Source of the DNA: Pholiota molesta
Taxonomy: Eukaryota; Basidiomycota; Agaricomycetes; Agaricales; Strophariaceae
NCBI GenBank assembly: GCA_014925825.1
Contig: JACGCK010000146.1
Location: 1 to 64,000 of the forward strand
Reading direction: 5' to 3'
DNA: 64,000 nucleotides
The notes under the pieces were generated by a model that did no database searches, was not told where the DNA came from, and saw nothing but the letters and a program-made list of their open reading frames with translations. Shown here piece by piece: positions 47,816-59,820 of the stretch. The position numbers and the translations under genes were made by a program. How positions within the stretch are numbered: position 1 is the first letter of the stretch; every line of letters starts with the position of its first letter.

Positions 47816-50112
47816 CTACAGATGAAGAGTATGTAGCATCATTCCGTGATCTTCTAGAGAATCCTTCTCAAGTTTGGAGTCGATACCAGGGTGAGACCTT
47901 TTGAGGTCAAAGACGATAACACTCGATGTATGTACCTTGTGGATGTTGCTCGTTTCAATTAATTCCACTGGACTGCCGGTATGAGAGTGCAAACACACTG
48001 CGAGACAAGGGGATGAAGATGGTAAAGTGATCGAGGTGTCGGTTTCTGCAAAATTTAATACGCCGAAAAGCAAAATGGACGACGTCGGCGTCATCCAATC
48101 TTCGGGTACTATTTGTACCGTCCTGTCCAACAAATTGTAAGTGCAGGAGAGTCGGTTTCCGGGATTAACTGGGTCTTCTGCGTCAATATCGACAGTGGCG
48201 AAGTAATCCCCAATGGGAGAGAATTCCACATCTGAGGAGTTCGGATTCACTGCAATAGCTGGCATTAGAAGGACTGATAGGCGCAATCCCAAAGGCGTAA
48301 GAGTGATGGGAGCAGTGAGCGGGAACCAAAAAATATTTTCCTCAGCGCGCCAGAGATATTGTTTAGGGCTAGATGGGATGAGGGACGAAGAATATATGCT
48401 TGGGGAGGAAATTTCACGTTCAGGTTCGGGACCGACACACCAGTTGACGACGTCTAGTGTGTTAAATTTTCCCGAGGCCAGAATTTCGCTCACAAGCCGG
48501 AAAAGGCTCGTTCAGAACCTTCTCCATATGCGATAGAGATGCTGACATCAAGAATTCCCATGAGAGAATAGGCTGTGTCCTCTTCTCGGGTTACCTGTCT
48601 ATTTGCTGCCCACTGCATTCTTCGAGAGATTGGCAATTTATGGCGAGACTCTCGAAATAAATTCAATTCGTCCTGGGAGATGGTGGTTGCTGCCTGAATT
48701 TCTTGGCGTATCAAATCATCTGTTGCGTCATCTTCCAGGTCAATAACGATCTTCTGCCAGTTTTTATCGTAGAATTTGTTGTAGGGCGGAGCGAGAAGCT
48801 CCTGTAATGTCCATCCTCGAGTAAACCAAGGATCGTTACGCATCTCTCCAAGAGCCGTGGTTTGTGCAAGATAGGTGACACAGATGGAAGCATCGCGATA
48901 CCATTTGAACATGGAGCGGATGGATTCGTCAAGCTCGGAGCTGCTTTCTTTGTTGATGCAGACCGTGTCCATCCACCCAAAAGTAACTCCGTGATTGGTA
49001 GCCGCTACTTTACAGAAATTGGCGAGCTTTTGGTATCCCGGCGAAGCTTCGTCAACTCCTCTCGGAATTGCTTTCCATTCGGCGTAAATTACCTCACCGG
49101 GGGAAACATGAAGCCAAGTGTGGGATAAGATAGCATATTTTGCGTGATTTGTTACGAAGTCCCCGATTATCTTCTTTTCTGCCCTCACATCTCCACGGAC
49201 ATGATTTATGGACATACTAAGATTCGCGAGATTGGACCGAACTGAAGTAGAAATGCGATCCAAAATTTCACTCCTTTCAATAAGTTCTATTCCCGATCCG
49301 TCAGACGCGAATGCCAAGAGACGGATAGGCATTTTGTTGAAGACGTGGTGATGTGCCTGCCCCAGTACCGTTTTCAAAAGCTGCTGCTCATAAGCATCTG
49401 TAACAAATATTCCTTAGTTAGATTGATGATAAGAGGAAGAATGCTCTCTGCTTACCATTGGAAATCGCAGTAGTGGATAGATTTATATTTGAGATGGGTT
49501 TAGTGATTAGGGATAGATTTTCCTCTGGAGCCTCTAAATTTGTGCCTAAATATGTTTCAACGTAAGCTACATTGACCCCATGTTCGAATTGATTATCGAT
49601 GCTTACCTATATTTTTCTCGATCGTACCATGCTGGGTTTGTTGGGGACTCATTACCGAGAAGATAAAATTTTGCAGAGCAGTCAAGAGCTCTTGAGCTTC
49701 GGAGCTCATGCCTGAATCGTTCACGTCTAAGGATATAGGTAGCTAAGTCCGAATACCTTGAACGCTTTTAAAAGCCAAATATTTACCTCTGATTCCTTGA
49801 TTTATCCCTACGATAGCATTAAATTAAATTAAATAGCTAATGATACGGAAAGGGATATTTCTTACCCAACGGCATGGTGCACGCCTTTATAGTGGGAAGC
49901 ATGAAATCTTCCAGCGCCTTCACGAGAATATGGGCGCGATTGGCTGATGGAACAGTACGATCTAAGAGAACAAGTGCTCTCATAGAGAATTTGGAAGGGA
50001 TAATGATTCAAGTTGCCTTACCATTGTCACCATCACCGATGATGGGAGCTGCATTTCTAGCTAGAGTTCCTATGTTGACTAGATTCTCCGAGTCCTCCAG
50101 TGAAGTCGCCAT
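47816..50112 (-). pseudogene. HET-domain protein 2, one-base deletion after the HET domain
   Basis: Paralogue of the HET gene at 16825-19071. The start is ATG at 50112, MATSLEDSENLVNIGTLARN, followed by several short exons with helical segments (AHILVKALEDFMLPTIKA, EAQELLTALQNFIFSVM). The HET domain lies in exon 49380-48490 and shows YAILSHTWLH, GWMDTVCINKESSSELDESI and WFTRGWTLQELLAP. At 48501-48504 (run of four A on the plus strand) the frame breaks just after AYGEGSERAF. One extra base restores FRLVSEILASGK and the rest of a beta-rich C-terminal region (PIGDYFATVDIDAEDP, LLFGVLNFAETD) down to 47816. Apart from this point the gene looks sound, so a consensus error is quite possible. Role in nonself recognition is inferred from the family. 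Confidence 0.75.
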
Positions 50113-50755
50113 GGTTGTTCGGTTTTCTCAAATCAAAGTGGAACACTACTAGTAGGACATCAGCCAAACCTCGTTGACTTGAGTATTTTTCTGAATTCTT
50201 ACCAGATGGTGGGGCGTACTACGAGAGTTAGTTGAAATTTGTTCTCGAGGGGAAAGGGCAAGTAAAGGGTCGGGAATTGCCACGTTTGGTCTCACTGATA
50301 AATCGATAATCATTGTCATCAATTCCAAAATAAAGCTTCGCTCTGCCGCAGCACGTGCGCACCATGGCCACGGCCGGAATCGGATGCCATTTTGTTGACG
50401 TCCATCAAGTTCACTTCTTCGTTGCTCGTGAGACAACCCCCTGCCTCACACGTTAGTAACACCACAAATTCTTCGAACAAATCTCGACAAGAGAGTGTCC
50501 TATACTCCACTAGCCAGCTTGAACTAACGATCACGGTTCCCCTTGTCGGGTCATCCATCTCCAAGCTTTACGATCGATCGAAACTAAGTAGCGTCCTTAC
50601 GCTCTTTACGCCAACCCACAGCATCAGTGAGCAAACAAGATTAGCTGTGAGTGCACGTACTCTTCACAGAGTACGCTTATCACTCAAAGCTCATGCCAGT
50701 TCCTCAAGTCAGTGCTAGCAACAATCCCCATCGAATTTTCTACACCTTCAAAATT
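50113..50755. other. Shared upstream region of divergent genes
   Basis: Lies between the HET gene start (minus) and the membrane-protein start (plus). No coding sequence recognised. Confidence 0.45.
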
Positions 50756-52168
50756 ATGGCCTTCTTCTTTAATTTGGATTTCTCTGGCGTAGCAGGCCTT
50801 CTTGGCGGAGAGGAGTGGTTCGCCGCTAATTCCGCTAAGCTTCTCATGCGCCATGGGCGTTGGACCGGCTGGTACAATTCCCCAGGCAGTTATTATGTTG
50901 GCAGAAAATACGGCTCACTTGTGCAAGCTCCCCAACGGCCCCGGAGTGGCCGATCTTTTCGTATCGAGTCCGCAAGGATGCTCCAGTTAGATTCTATGGA
51001 AGGCCCAAGATTTATGGAAGTGCAGTCCCGCTATTCGCAGAATAGGACCGGCCATGTTGCCCACCTTATTGCATGTTATTGCGACCAAATAGGTTCTCCA
51101 GACAAAGGAAGAGAGTACAGGAACGGAACTGCAACTTCCGTAACCATTCTAGACCTCGGAAATGTTGTTAAGTGGCGTGGATACCCTAATGTCCCAGAGG
51201 AATTCTTGATATCATTGGGCTCTCTGGCTTTTGGTGCCTTATCCAGTGCCTCGTGCATGACCATCGGGTTTTGCGCGTGGCCAATAATTGACTCCCGAGA
51301 TTGGTTTTCCTTCGCCGCGATATTTCTAGGAGCCATATCCAACGGTGTGAGTTCCTACGTCTTTGGTTCGGGCATCCTCACACTCCCAATCGAAATAGGC
51401 CCCCAGTTCTCAGAGGCCCATGGGATCCTTATGTCTGAATCTCAACGCAACATCATCGTGCTCAAAGGGAGCGGAAATAATGTCAGTAACATCATCAGAG
51501 GCAAATTCGACGTGGTCTACCCTGGAACTCCGATTGATAATTTCATGATTTGGTGTTGTTTATTCATTTTGAACTCGCAATTCCTTCTTCAATTATTCCT
51601 TATTCCGCAAGCGTCTTATGTCGGCCAGCTTGCGTTCCTCTGCACCTTTTTCTTCTCGTGGATATTCAACGCAATCCTCGCCTGGTATGATCGCAATTAC
51701 ATTCAAACCCAAGTTTTGTTTAAGACACTGGGCATGTGGCCCGAGCCCAAATGGAAAAAGCTCCACTTCCAAACACCGTCTGAGGCTTCAGCTTTCGTCG
51801 CGTTCTATACCCATCCAAATACCTTAACGGAGCTCGTTCCGGATCAAACAGATGCATGGATGGCTTGGAAGGATCTCATCACGACGGCATGGTCTAAAAA
51901 CTGGGACCCAGCCTTTGTGCTAAACTCAAGGCAATTTAAAAAGCGATTTGACTCCTTGGATGCACAGGGACAGCAGGTTATTCGGGATTTGACCGAGATT
52001 ACAACTGCAGCGTATGAACGCGCCAAGTCTCTGAAAGCCGAGGACAAGGCAAAGAAAGCCGAAGAAAATACGATACGTGACGACAACGCGACCGTCCTTG
52101 CCCCCACTCGATCATCCGTTGGCTCGAGTTTACCTGACCACCATCATAGAAGGGGACATAACGAGTAA
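50756..52168 (+). CDS. Uncharacterised membrane protein, single exon, 470 aa
   Basis: One uninterrupted exon, unusual in this window. An in-frame ATG at 50651 is also possible; 50756 is preferred because MAFFFNLDFSGVAGLLGGEE looks like the natural beginning. Four hydrophobic stretches are seen around FLISLGSLAFGALSSASCM, WFSFAAIFLGAISNGVSSYV, MIWCCLFILNSQFLLQLFLI and GQLAFLCTFFFSWIFNAILA. The C-terminus is charged and ends with a His/Arg tail. I recognise the style (agaricomycete lineage-specific membrane proteins) but no function. Confidence 0.7.
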   Translation: MAFFFNLDFSGVAGLLGGEEWFAANSAKLLMRHGRWTGWYNSPGSYYVGRKYGSLVQAPQRPRSGRSFRIESARMLQLDSMEGPRFMEVQSRYSQNRTGHVAHLIACYCDQIGSPDKGREYRNGTATSVTILDLGNVVKWRGYPNVPEEFLISLGSLAFGALSSASCMTIGFCAWPIIDSRDWFSFAAIFLGAISNGVSSYVFGSGILTLPIEIGPQFSEAHGILMSESQRNIIVLKGSGNNVSNIIRGKFDVVYPGTPIDNFMIWCCLFILNSQFLLQLFLIPQASYVGQLAFLCTFFFSWIFNAILAWYDRNYIQTQVLFKTLGMWPEPKWKKLHFQTPSEASAFVAFYTHPNTLTELVPDQTDAWMAWKDLITTAWSKNWDPAFVLNSRQFKKRFDSLDAQGQQVIRDLTEITTAAYERAKSLKAEDKAKKAEENTIRDDNATVLAPTRSSVGSSLPDHHHRRGHNE

Positions 52169-52611
52169 TGGTCCATGGATGTTCTCAGAATCAGTGTATC
52201 TTCGTAAGTTCATATTTGTATCCCCAAGCATTGTTTTATTTCTATACCCAGTGGAAGCTGTAGCATTAGAAGAATTGGGCGCAGATGAATAACAAGGTTG
52301 TTTCGTTCTCGTGTACTTTTTTTATCCGATGAGAAACTTATGCGCGTTTTGTGTATGAAATTATTGGATCGCTAATAACATCAGGACGAAACTTTCAATA
52401 GCTGTGTATACATTTCGCTTATGATTATACGCAGAATTTCGTGACTATCTCTTGTTGAAGTTGTTCAGAGGAAATTTACATGCGCCAAATCAGTAAATTG
52501 CTGAGCAATACAAGAAAAACATGGAGCAAATGCACAAAAATATAAGACGCCAAAAACATTTTGAAAGAGATCCCGTTTTCCATCCCGTCCACTTCCGCCA
52601 TCCAAGCATTT
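52169..52611. other. Intergenic between convergent genes
   Basis: AT-rich, presumably 3' untranslated regions of both neighbours. Confidence 0.5.
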
Positions 52612-54242
52612 TCACTCCTCCGCCGCGCCATACTTCTGCACCCACCCCAAATGGAACCGCTCCAGCTTGCCCACATACTCCTCCACCCCGGGGCACAAGC
52701 ACGTCAGCCGATAATGCCACTCGCCCTCCTTCTGCCCGAACCCGCTCCCGGGCACGACGCAGATGCCCGTCTCGTCGAGCAGCGCGAGCGCATAGAACGC
52801 GTCCGGCTCCTTGCCCGCCTCTCGCGCCGCCGCGATCGCCGCCTCGCTCAGGCGGATGCGCGGGTACAGGTACAGCGCGCCGGGTGAGTCGACGACGGAC
52901 ACGCCCGGCAGCGCGTTCAGGCGCGCGGCCATGAGCCGCGTGCGCTCGGCGAGCGCCTTGTGGATCGACTCCGTCTCCTGCTTCCACAAGGGGTATGACG
53001 GCGACCCGGGCGCGGGCGGGCGCACCATCGAGTCCACCCCGATCTGCCCGGACAGCGGCGGGCACAGGCTGACGGAGACCATCTTGTACAGCAGCGCGAC
53101 GAGCTCCGGGGAGAAGTTGGCGAGTTCGAAGTAGCCGCCGCGCCGGCCGCACTCGCCCGACACGCCCTTGGAGATGGAGTGGAAGGACACGAGCGGGACG
53201 CGCGCGCCGCGCTCGGCGACGACCTTCTTGAACGACGTGAACGGGTGCGCCGTGCGCTGGTGCAGGTTGTCCTGGTACACCTCGTCCGCGAGCAGCACGA
53301 GGCCGTGCGCGTCGCAGAGCTGCACGATCTCCGCCTGCGTCGCGGCGTCGAGGAGCGCGCCGGTCGGGTTGCCCGGGTTGATCACGACGAGGCCCTTGGG
53401 CACGATGCCGTTGCGCTTCGCGTCCGCGATGGCGTCGGTGATGGAGGAGACGGGCGTGGACCAGCCGTGCGTCTCGTCGAGGTGGTATGGGATCGCGTGG
53501 CCTTTGTGCTGCGCAAGGGTCGCGGTGTAGAGCGGGTATTGGGGTATGGGGATGAGGATGCCGGAGGTCTCGGAGGAGATCAGCATGGAGATGAGCAAGG
53601 AGACGCCGGCGGAGGCGCCGCCCGTAAGAAAGATGGAGTCTGGGTCCGAAGGGTATCCGTCGCGTGCTGCAAGGTTCAGTTAGGATGAGTAGAAGCAGAA
53701 GACGTAGACGAACGTACCTGCGATGAAGTTTGCCACGCTTTTTCGAATAAATGGTACGCCCTGGCTGTGCGAATAGGCGCCCACAGATCCAATCTCTTCA
53801 GTGAGTTCCTTCGCCCGTGCGATAACGTCCTCGGGGAACACGCCTGGCGCGAGCTTCGCGAGTTCTGGCCATTCCATCAGTGCCGCAACCTGTAGAATAA
53901 GCACGACAGCACGTCGATGATCTGATCTGGGATGCCTACCTGGCGTGTAAAGGTGATCGGTGGCTGATCAAGCCCCTTCTGCTGAGGGTTTCCGATGTTG
54001 GACGAGATGACCTTGTCGAAGGGCAGCCCATGGTTGGGGCGCTTGAGCTGCTCGCGCAGCGTCTCTGCCTTGATGGCGAGCTCACCGCGGACGGCGTACT
54101 GCACAGTGTGGAAGGTGGGGTTGATATCGCTGGCGGAGAGGGGGGCCATGGTGGTAGGAGCGGTGGATTGGAACCGGGCGATTATCGATTTACGGAATGG
54201 CAGGGAGGCCGCTGAGGCCGCCCGTTGGATCGCCGCGACCAT
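52612..54242 (-). CDS. Alanine aminotransferase, copy 1 (complete, 509 aa)
   Basis: PLP-dependent transfer of the amino group between alanine and 2-oxoglutarate. Exons 54242-53940, 53889-53718 and 53666-52612 total 1530 nt. The first 30 residues (MVAAIQRAASAASLPFRKSI) are Arg/Ala/Ser-rich, a likely mitochondrial targeting peptide. Marks of the family are VISSNIGNPQQKG, PDSIFLTGGASAGVSLL, VINPGNPTG, LADEVYQDN and SFHSISKGVSGECGRRGGY, whose Lys would bind PLP. The protein ends GWVQKYGAAEE. The length fits eukaryotic ALT. A second copy at 62009-63633 shares all but the last codons, and a decayed fragment lies at 37146-37317. Confidence 0.9.
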
Positions 54243-54609
54243 GTCAGTAATGGAGAGACACGTGCAAGTCTAGTCCTATTTCTGGCCCGTGTTCTGCGTT
54301 GGTTTTGCGCGTGTGCTGGCAACGTGCAAGTTAACGTAGCTGGAGAAAAGAAACCAGACCTTACAGGCCCTGGATGTTGGGAGGTTGGGGGAGAGTTGGG
54401 AGTGAGTCAAGTCGCGGTGCTGAAATAAACTGCAAATTTCATGGGTCAGCACGCTCGGCATTTTCCACAGGGGCTTGCACCGTCATCGGCTCTTTATCGG
54501 CCTAGTCGACCTTACCTGAACCAACTATACCTACCATTGCTACGTGTATAAGCGCTATTTTAGCCCTTCTTGCATGTCCGAGTCGCAATTGCATCATAGG
54601 ACACTGCCT
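52638..54609. repeat. Segmental duplication, copy A
   Basis: Matches 62029-64000 at a constant offset of 9391 bp. All open frames on both strands are the same, and every stretch I compared is identical. The low-coordinate boundary falls inside the last exon of the aminotransferase; the other end runs past the window edge in copy B. Confidence 0.9.
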
Positions 54610-54959
54610 GCAGGAGATCGGAAGCACACCACGCGTTTCCCGCGTCCCAGCACATTTGCGTCTACCAATATACGTATCGCCAACGCACTTACCAAGCTGC
54701 AAAACGAGCTCTTCTCTTCCGCTGCGGCGCAGGAGTAATGTAAGTCCTTACCATTTCCGCGTAATCTCAGATGTCAATCGACGTCTTCGTCGGCGACGCC
54801 ATGGCGCGTACTGCCTACTCATGGCCAGGAGACACAGGACGGGCACGGACCCACGGTAACCACTATGTGCGCTCATGTTGAGCGCTATCAGTGATAGCAA
54901 CTCCCCACCACCGCTCGTTCGCTCAGAAAACAAACACCATACACACAATCCTCCAACCG

Positions 54960-56130
54960 TGGACCAGGCGTCGTTGGTGGCTGGCGGACGACTTCACCGT
55001 GAGCTACCTTCCTTTTCTCTGAATCAGGCTTACCTTGGCCATGCCATGCGCTCCAGCATCCAATCTCAACGGCATTCCCGTCATCCGAACCCCTCGGCCC
55101 CGCGTCATTCGATCCCAGGAACACACTCAATCGAACGCGTTCAGTGTGTGCAATGGCGCAGAGACGACGACGCCATGGCGCATCCAACTTTGGACGACCT
55201 ACCCGCGATGACAATCTCGCCCCCCACCCCGCGGCCTGTCCACCTACAACCGTGTACGCACCCACCACGACGACGATCTCCCCCACCAGCCCTGCATGCG
55301 AGACCGCACCCACGACCGCGACGTCCGTCTTCGCCTCCCACCCACCACGGCTCGATTGCCCACGAGTTCCACTCCTGCTCAGATCCGAGGCCTGGCCATC
55401 CGAGACGACGCGTCCAGAGCACAGTGTTTGGCCGCATGGGGGTCTACTTAGCTGAGGGCACACGATATCGACGTGAGTGGCGTTTCGTTGTGCTGTCGGA
55501 ATCCACACTTACTTCTGCCGCGTCAAGCGGTACAGCGAGCACCCACCACCCACCCATTTCGACGGCGTTCGTGCCATCCTATCCCTCGACCGCGCGTACT
55601 ACGATTCGCGGGGACATAGCTGCCGGCGACATCGACGACCACCCCGGAGCTCCGCTGCTGGTACACCCGCCGTATGCCCGCACCCTCGACGACTGTCCTC
55701 GATGGCGACAACGATTCCGGGCGCTGGGGACGGGGCACAAGGCCTCGCCGACCACCCAGGATGCTGGATCGGCGACCATCGCCATCTGCAGAGCCCACGG
55801 CGCGAAGCGCCCTGGGCGACGATGACGATAAGTCCATATTTACGACGAGGCACGGTGTTCGGCGCCGCGGGAGGTGAAGTTGGTCGCTGGCGGACGATCT
55901 CAACGTGAGCTGCCTTCTGTTTTTCTGGATCGTGCTCACCTCGCCCGCTCCAGCAAGGCCTCCTCCTCCAATTTGCGTCATCCAAACCCCTCGGCCCCGC
56001 GTAATACGATTCGCAGGAACAGACCCGCCGCCGCCGACATCACGATGAGGTTCTACCGCTGCCACACCCGCCGTATGCCCGCGCCCTCGACGACGCTCCT
56101 CGGTGACGACAGCGAGTGCAGGCGCTAGGG
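54960..56130. repeat. Degenerate tandem repeats, array 1
   Basis: The same phrases recur in order: TGGCTGGCGGACGA... near 54980 and 55890; CCTCGGCCCCGCGT at 55093 and 55993; CGCCGTATGCCCGC at 55670 and 56070. GC-rich, open in several frames because of composition, with no credible gene. Confidence 0.65.
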
Positions 56131-56629
56131 ACGTAGCAAGTCAGCCAAAACTCGGATGTAATGTGGACAAAGAAGGACGTACGAGGCGGCAGCGGGATCG
56201 ACACGACGAGAGGTACGTCTTATCTCGTGGCGACGATGTGCAGGCGAACTGACACGAGGATCGTTAGTGTTTGCACGGCAACACAAACGATAGTTCGCCA
56301 CTTACCAGCCTGCGCCCCCCACCCATGCCCGCTCTTTTCGACGTCCACGACGACTCATCGGCCGCCGACGAGCACCCGTCCTCTCTCGGATCCCCTTCCT
56401 ACATGCCTGGTTCGTCCTGGAGGGCGGCGTGCCCACGTACATCGCGTCAGTGGATGATCGGCGGTAAAGATCCGTTGGAACGTACCGGGAACGCTTGCGC
56501 AGATCGCCGCATGGGGCGTTAGGGCACCCAGTCCGCTGTCGCTGCGCAGGATGATGGCGATCAGATGGTGCGCGGGCTGCGAGGGTGAAATAAGGTCAGA
56601 GGCGAAGATGCAGACGGACGGCAGGGCGG

Positions 56630-57150
56630 TCGCCGCCATCGCCTCGCGGATCACTCACCAACGGGCGGCGTGGTCTGGCTAGCGCCATCCTCCCCAGCAC
56701 CGCCGTTGACTGCGCAGCGACTCCGCCTATCCGATCTCGTCAGCGTACTGTCCAGACGAGCGTCTCAACCTCAACCAGGACCAGGACGACTTACCCAACG
56801 AAGGCGGCCGGGTGGTCAAGATCCCGCGGCGCTGTCGCCCATCGGGACCGTGTAGGCATGTAAAGGAGCAGGAGCAAGGCCATGTCGAGTGGGGAAAGGA
56901 ACGGCGAGAGAGAGTCGAACCGAGGTGAGAACGAGCGTGGATGCCGACTGCATGGCGGGCGCCGCCATCGCCTCGCAGACCACTCACCAACGGGCACAGG
57001 GCACTGGCTGGCGCCATCCCCTCCAGCCCCGCCGTCGTACTGCGCAGTGGCCTCGCCTATCCACTCTCGTCAGCGTACGCATCGACAACCTGGACGACTT
57101 ACCCAACGAGGTCGAGATCCCGCGGCATCGTCGACCATCGGCATCAACTA
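56630..57150. repeat. Degenerate tandem repeats, array 2 (unit about 330 bp)
   Basis: The unit CGCCATCGCCTCGC, ACTCACCAACGGGC, CTCGTCAGCGTAC, GACGACTTACCCAACGA occurs at about 56635 and again at about 56965. No gene recognised. Confidence 0.65.
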
Positions 57151-59820
57151 GACATGCAAAAGGGAATGTCAGAGGCCATGTCGAGCGAGGAAGGGAACGG
57201 GAATGGGAGGGTGCGCACTTACTTGGGAAGGACGCGGGCTGTCGATGGCGAAGGCGATGAGAGATGTAGAGGAGAGCGGAGGAAAGCTGAGGAGGTGGGG
57301 AATGAGGTTAGCTGGTTAGTTAGGTACTCCTTATATACATCCACACATCATGTACGTAGCGGCACCAAATAAATAGGTTTGGATAGAAACGGATGCGAGT
57401 GCAGGGTCCGACGCCCGGGATTGGCAACTTAAGCGAACATGTCCCATTCGCGCCATCCCTCCGCGTCTCTTTCTCCTGCTTGCGATAGCGACCTCATAAC
57501 CTGTATATTTTACTCCTGTATCTACCTTCAGTGTATCCTAAACCATTATACTGTATGTAGAAGCTGAATACATAAGTTTTTCCTGTTTTATTGCAGTATC
57601 ACAAACCGTCTGCATTTGCAATAGCTTCAAAGATCTCGCAAACACATCCTCAGTGCAATCCCCACCGCACACGCTCAGAGCGGACATCTCACCAGAGTCG
57701 ACCCTACCGAAGGTCTGTCCGCGCCTACGGCCATGTCTCCCTGAACGAAATACCTAAGAAATGCGGAAACGGCGTTTCTAGCGGCTTCCGTGCACTACAC
57801 GTCCCCCTGCTCCGATTCATCCACTGCAAGCGCAGAAATTAGCAGGGACTTAGGCTGAAACGTCAGCTTAATGCATCCGTAATGGGACGTAATGTACGTG
57901 TTCTTTCTAGGTCCCCGCGGTTGCGCTGCTTCTTCGAATGTGCTGGCGAGACGGGGGCCAGCCAGGGTGCCGTCGGGTGGCATGGAGTGCCTGCGGTCGA
58001 CATTTACTCGTCCGCCTCTGAAATTTTGGAAATAGGTAGTTAATAATGTCTCCTAACGTCCTGAAAAACAGTGTGCGATATAATTAAGAATTGCAATAGA
58101 AATGCGCGATTCATGTTGGGGACTCTGCAGAGAGCGGCACACAATCCTCCGCCCACTTGGTGGTGCATGCGCACTGCGCGCACTATTTTCGCTGCCACGT
58201 AGACTAGCCGTAGCATTCAGGGTCCTAATAACATGTGAAAAGAACGGCTCATTTGTGGCTTTTGAAATGGCGTATTCGGTGAGGAGGCGGACATGCCGTG
58301 GTATTGATTGGGATCGTTCCGCGCTTCATCTTTCTGACGTCGTAGTTACTCGGGAAACGATGTGCTGATTTCTATACCACCAATCAAATGCTCCTCTGAA
58401 TCGGGCGCTTTGCGCTATTCTATTGGTTAGGGCTCGAAGACGTAGAGATATGGCATTCCGTGTAGATATCCCACATTCCGTACCCAATCACATTTAGGCA
58501 TTGTATGGCTTCCTTTATCCTGCTGCTGTTCGAATCTATTATCTAACAATAAACACTATCTACCTCGGTCTTTAATTACAGATTGCGCGGCATATATGTA
58601 GCGCCAATGCCTGATCTCGAGTTTACCCGGGACCGCCGCATGCAGATCATACAGACCCCACAAAATCTATTGGAGAATCTCTTGTTATTGCGATCCGATA
58701 TATCTCTCAGACGCCTTGGCCGTAGCTCATTGAGTAAATTTATTTTAAACAGCTCAAAGCAATGTCTATTTACAAATGTTATCGTTGGGAGTTATCACGG
58801 GCGCTAAAGCATTTTCGTATGCATCCAGACAAATTCAATAAATATAAATGAAGTGTTGAGGGGCTTAATATTACCGCAAAACAATTAGAAGCTATATATT
58901 TTAATTTTTGGAGGTTAGCACTGCTGGCGAAGCTTCCGAAGCACACTTTACATTGAAATATGGGCGCTAAATCATAATACCGCCCAGGACAGTCAATTTC
59001 TTGATCGCAATCGATGTGCAGCCCAAAAGTAAGAAAATGGCAGCGACATGTTATGGTGCGACCATGGATTAAAAGCTGCATACGTGTAAGGAGATGGAAA
59101 CAAGGGGCGGTACAGTGCGATGGAGACGGCGGATCAAAATGTAGGTGTTCCTCGACTTTAGCTTCTGCGACCGTAATTCTGCATCACGAAATGGAAGGAA
59201 GTAAATGAAATTTTAGTGCATCTTAAGTAACTAGTTCTATGCCAGTATATTCTCCCGAATCTCGGACTCAGTTTGGTGTGAATGGCGATGCAGCCGGAAC
59301 TGTGGATAGTGGCTGTTTCTAATATTTTATGGGACTCTTTACAATTAATTCTACCACCCATGACCATTGTCAATAAGCCATTATTTGAAAGCGGGCTGTT
59401 CGTATAAGAGGGGAACCATGATAGATTTTTTAGACAAGGGCAGCAGTCTAGCAAGCGGAGGGTAATGCCCGTTTAGATAATTTAAATTACCTCTCAGGAG
59501 ATGGATTTCCGAGTACATGTCAACTCACGGATGCGAAGGGAAGAATTGCGAGATGATACTCCCGGGACTAAGATTCAGGAGACAATAGTTCTAATCCTAA
59601 TCTACCCTGAGGAATGATTATACTTGCTGGCAGCTTGCTGGCAAGGTCGAAACTTTAGCTCTGCTCACAAGTCTAGATCCTGCAAGGGCGGGCAGGGATA
59701 GTGCACATCGGCCCTGCCAGCAGATGATATTAAAACGTAGGAATTTTGAACGTGCTTCCGAATCCCCTTTCCCTCCCTGCCGTCCTTATGCTAGTATCCA
59801 GTCCCATTTTCTTTCATATC
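57151..59820. other. Region without a recognisable gene
   Basis: About 2.7 kb, increasingly AT-rich. Only short open frames with no motif. Confidence 0.45.

Noticed and set aside
54875..55825. 316-codon open frame in the repeat array
   Set aside because: Lies over degenerate tandem repeats, is Pro/Arg/His-rich in several frames and has no recognisable domain.
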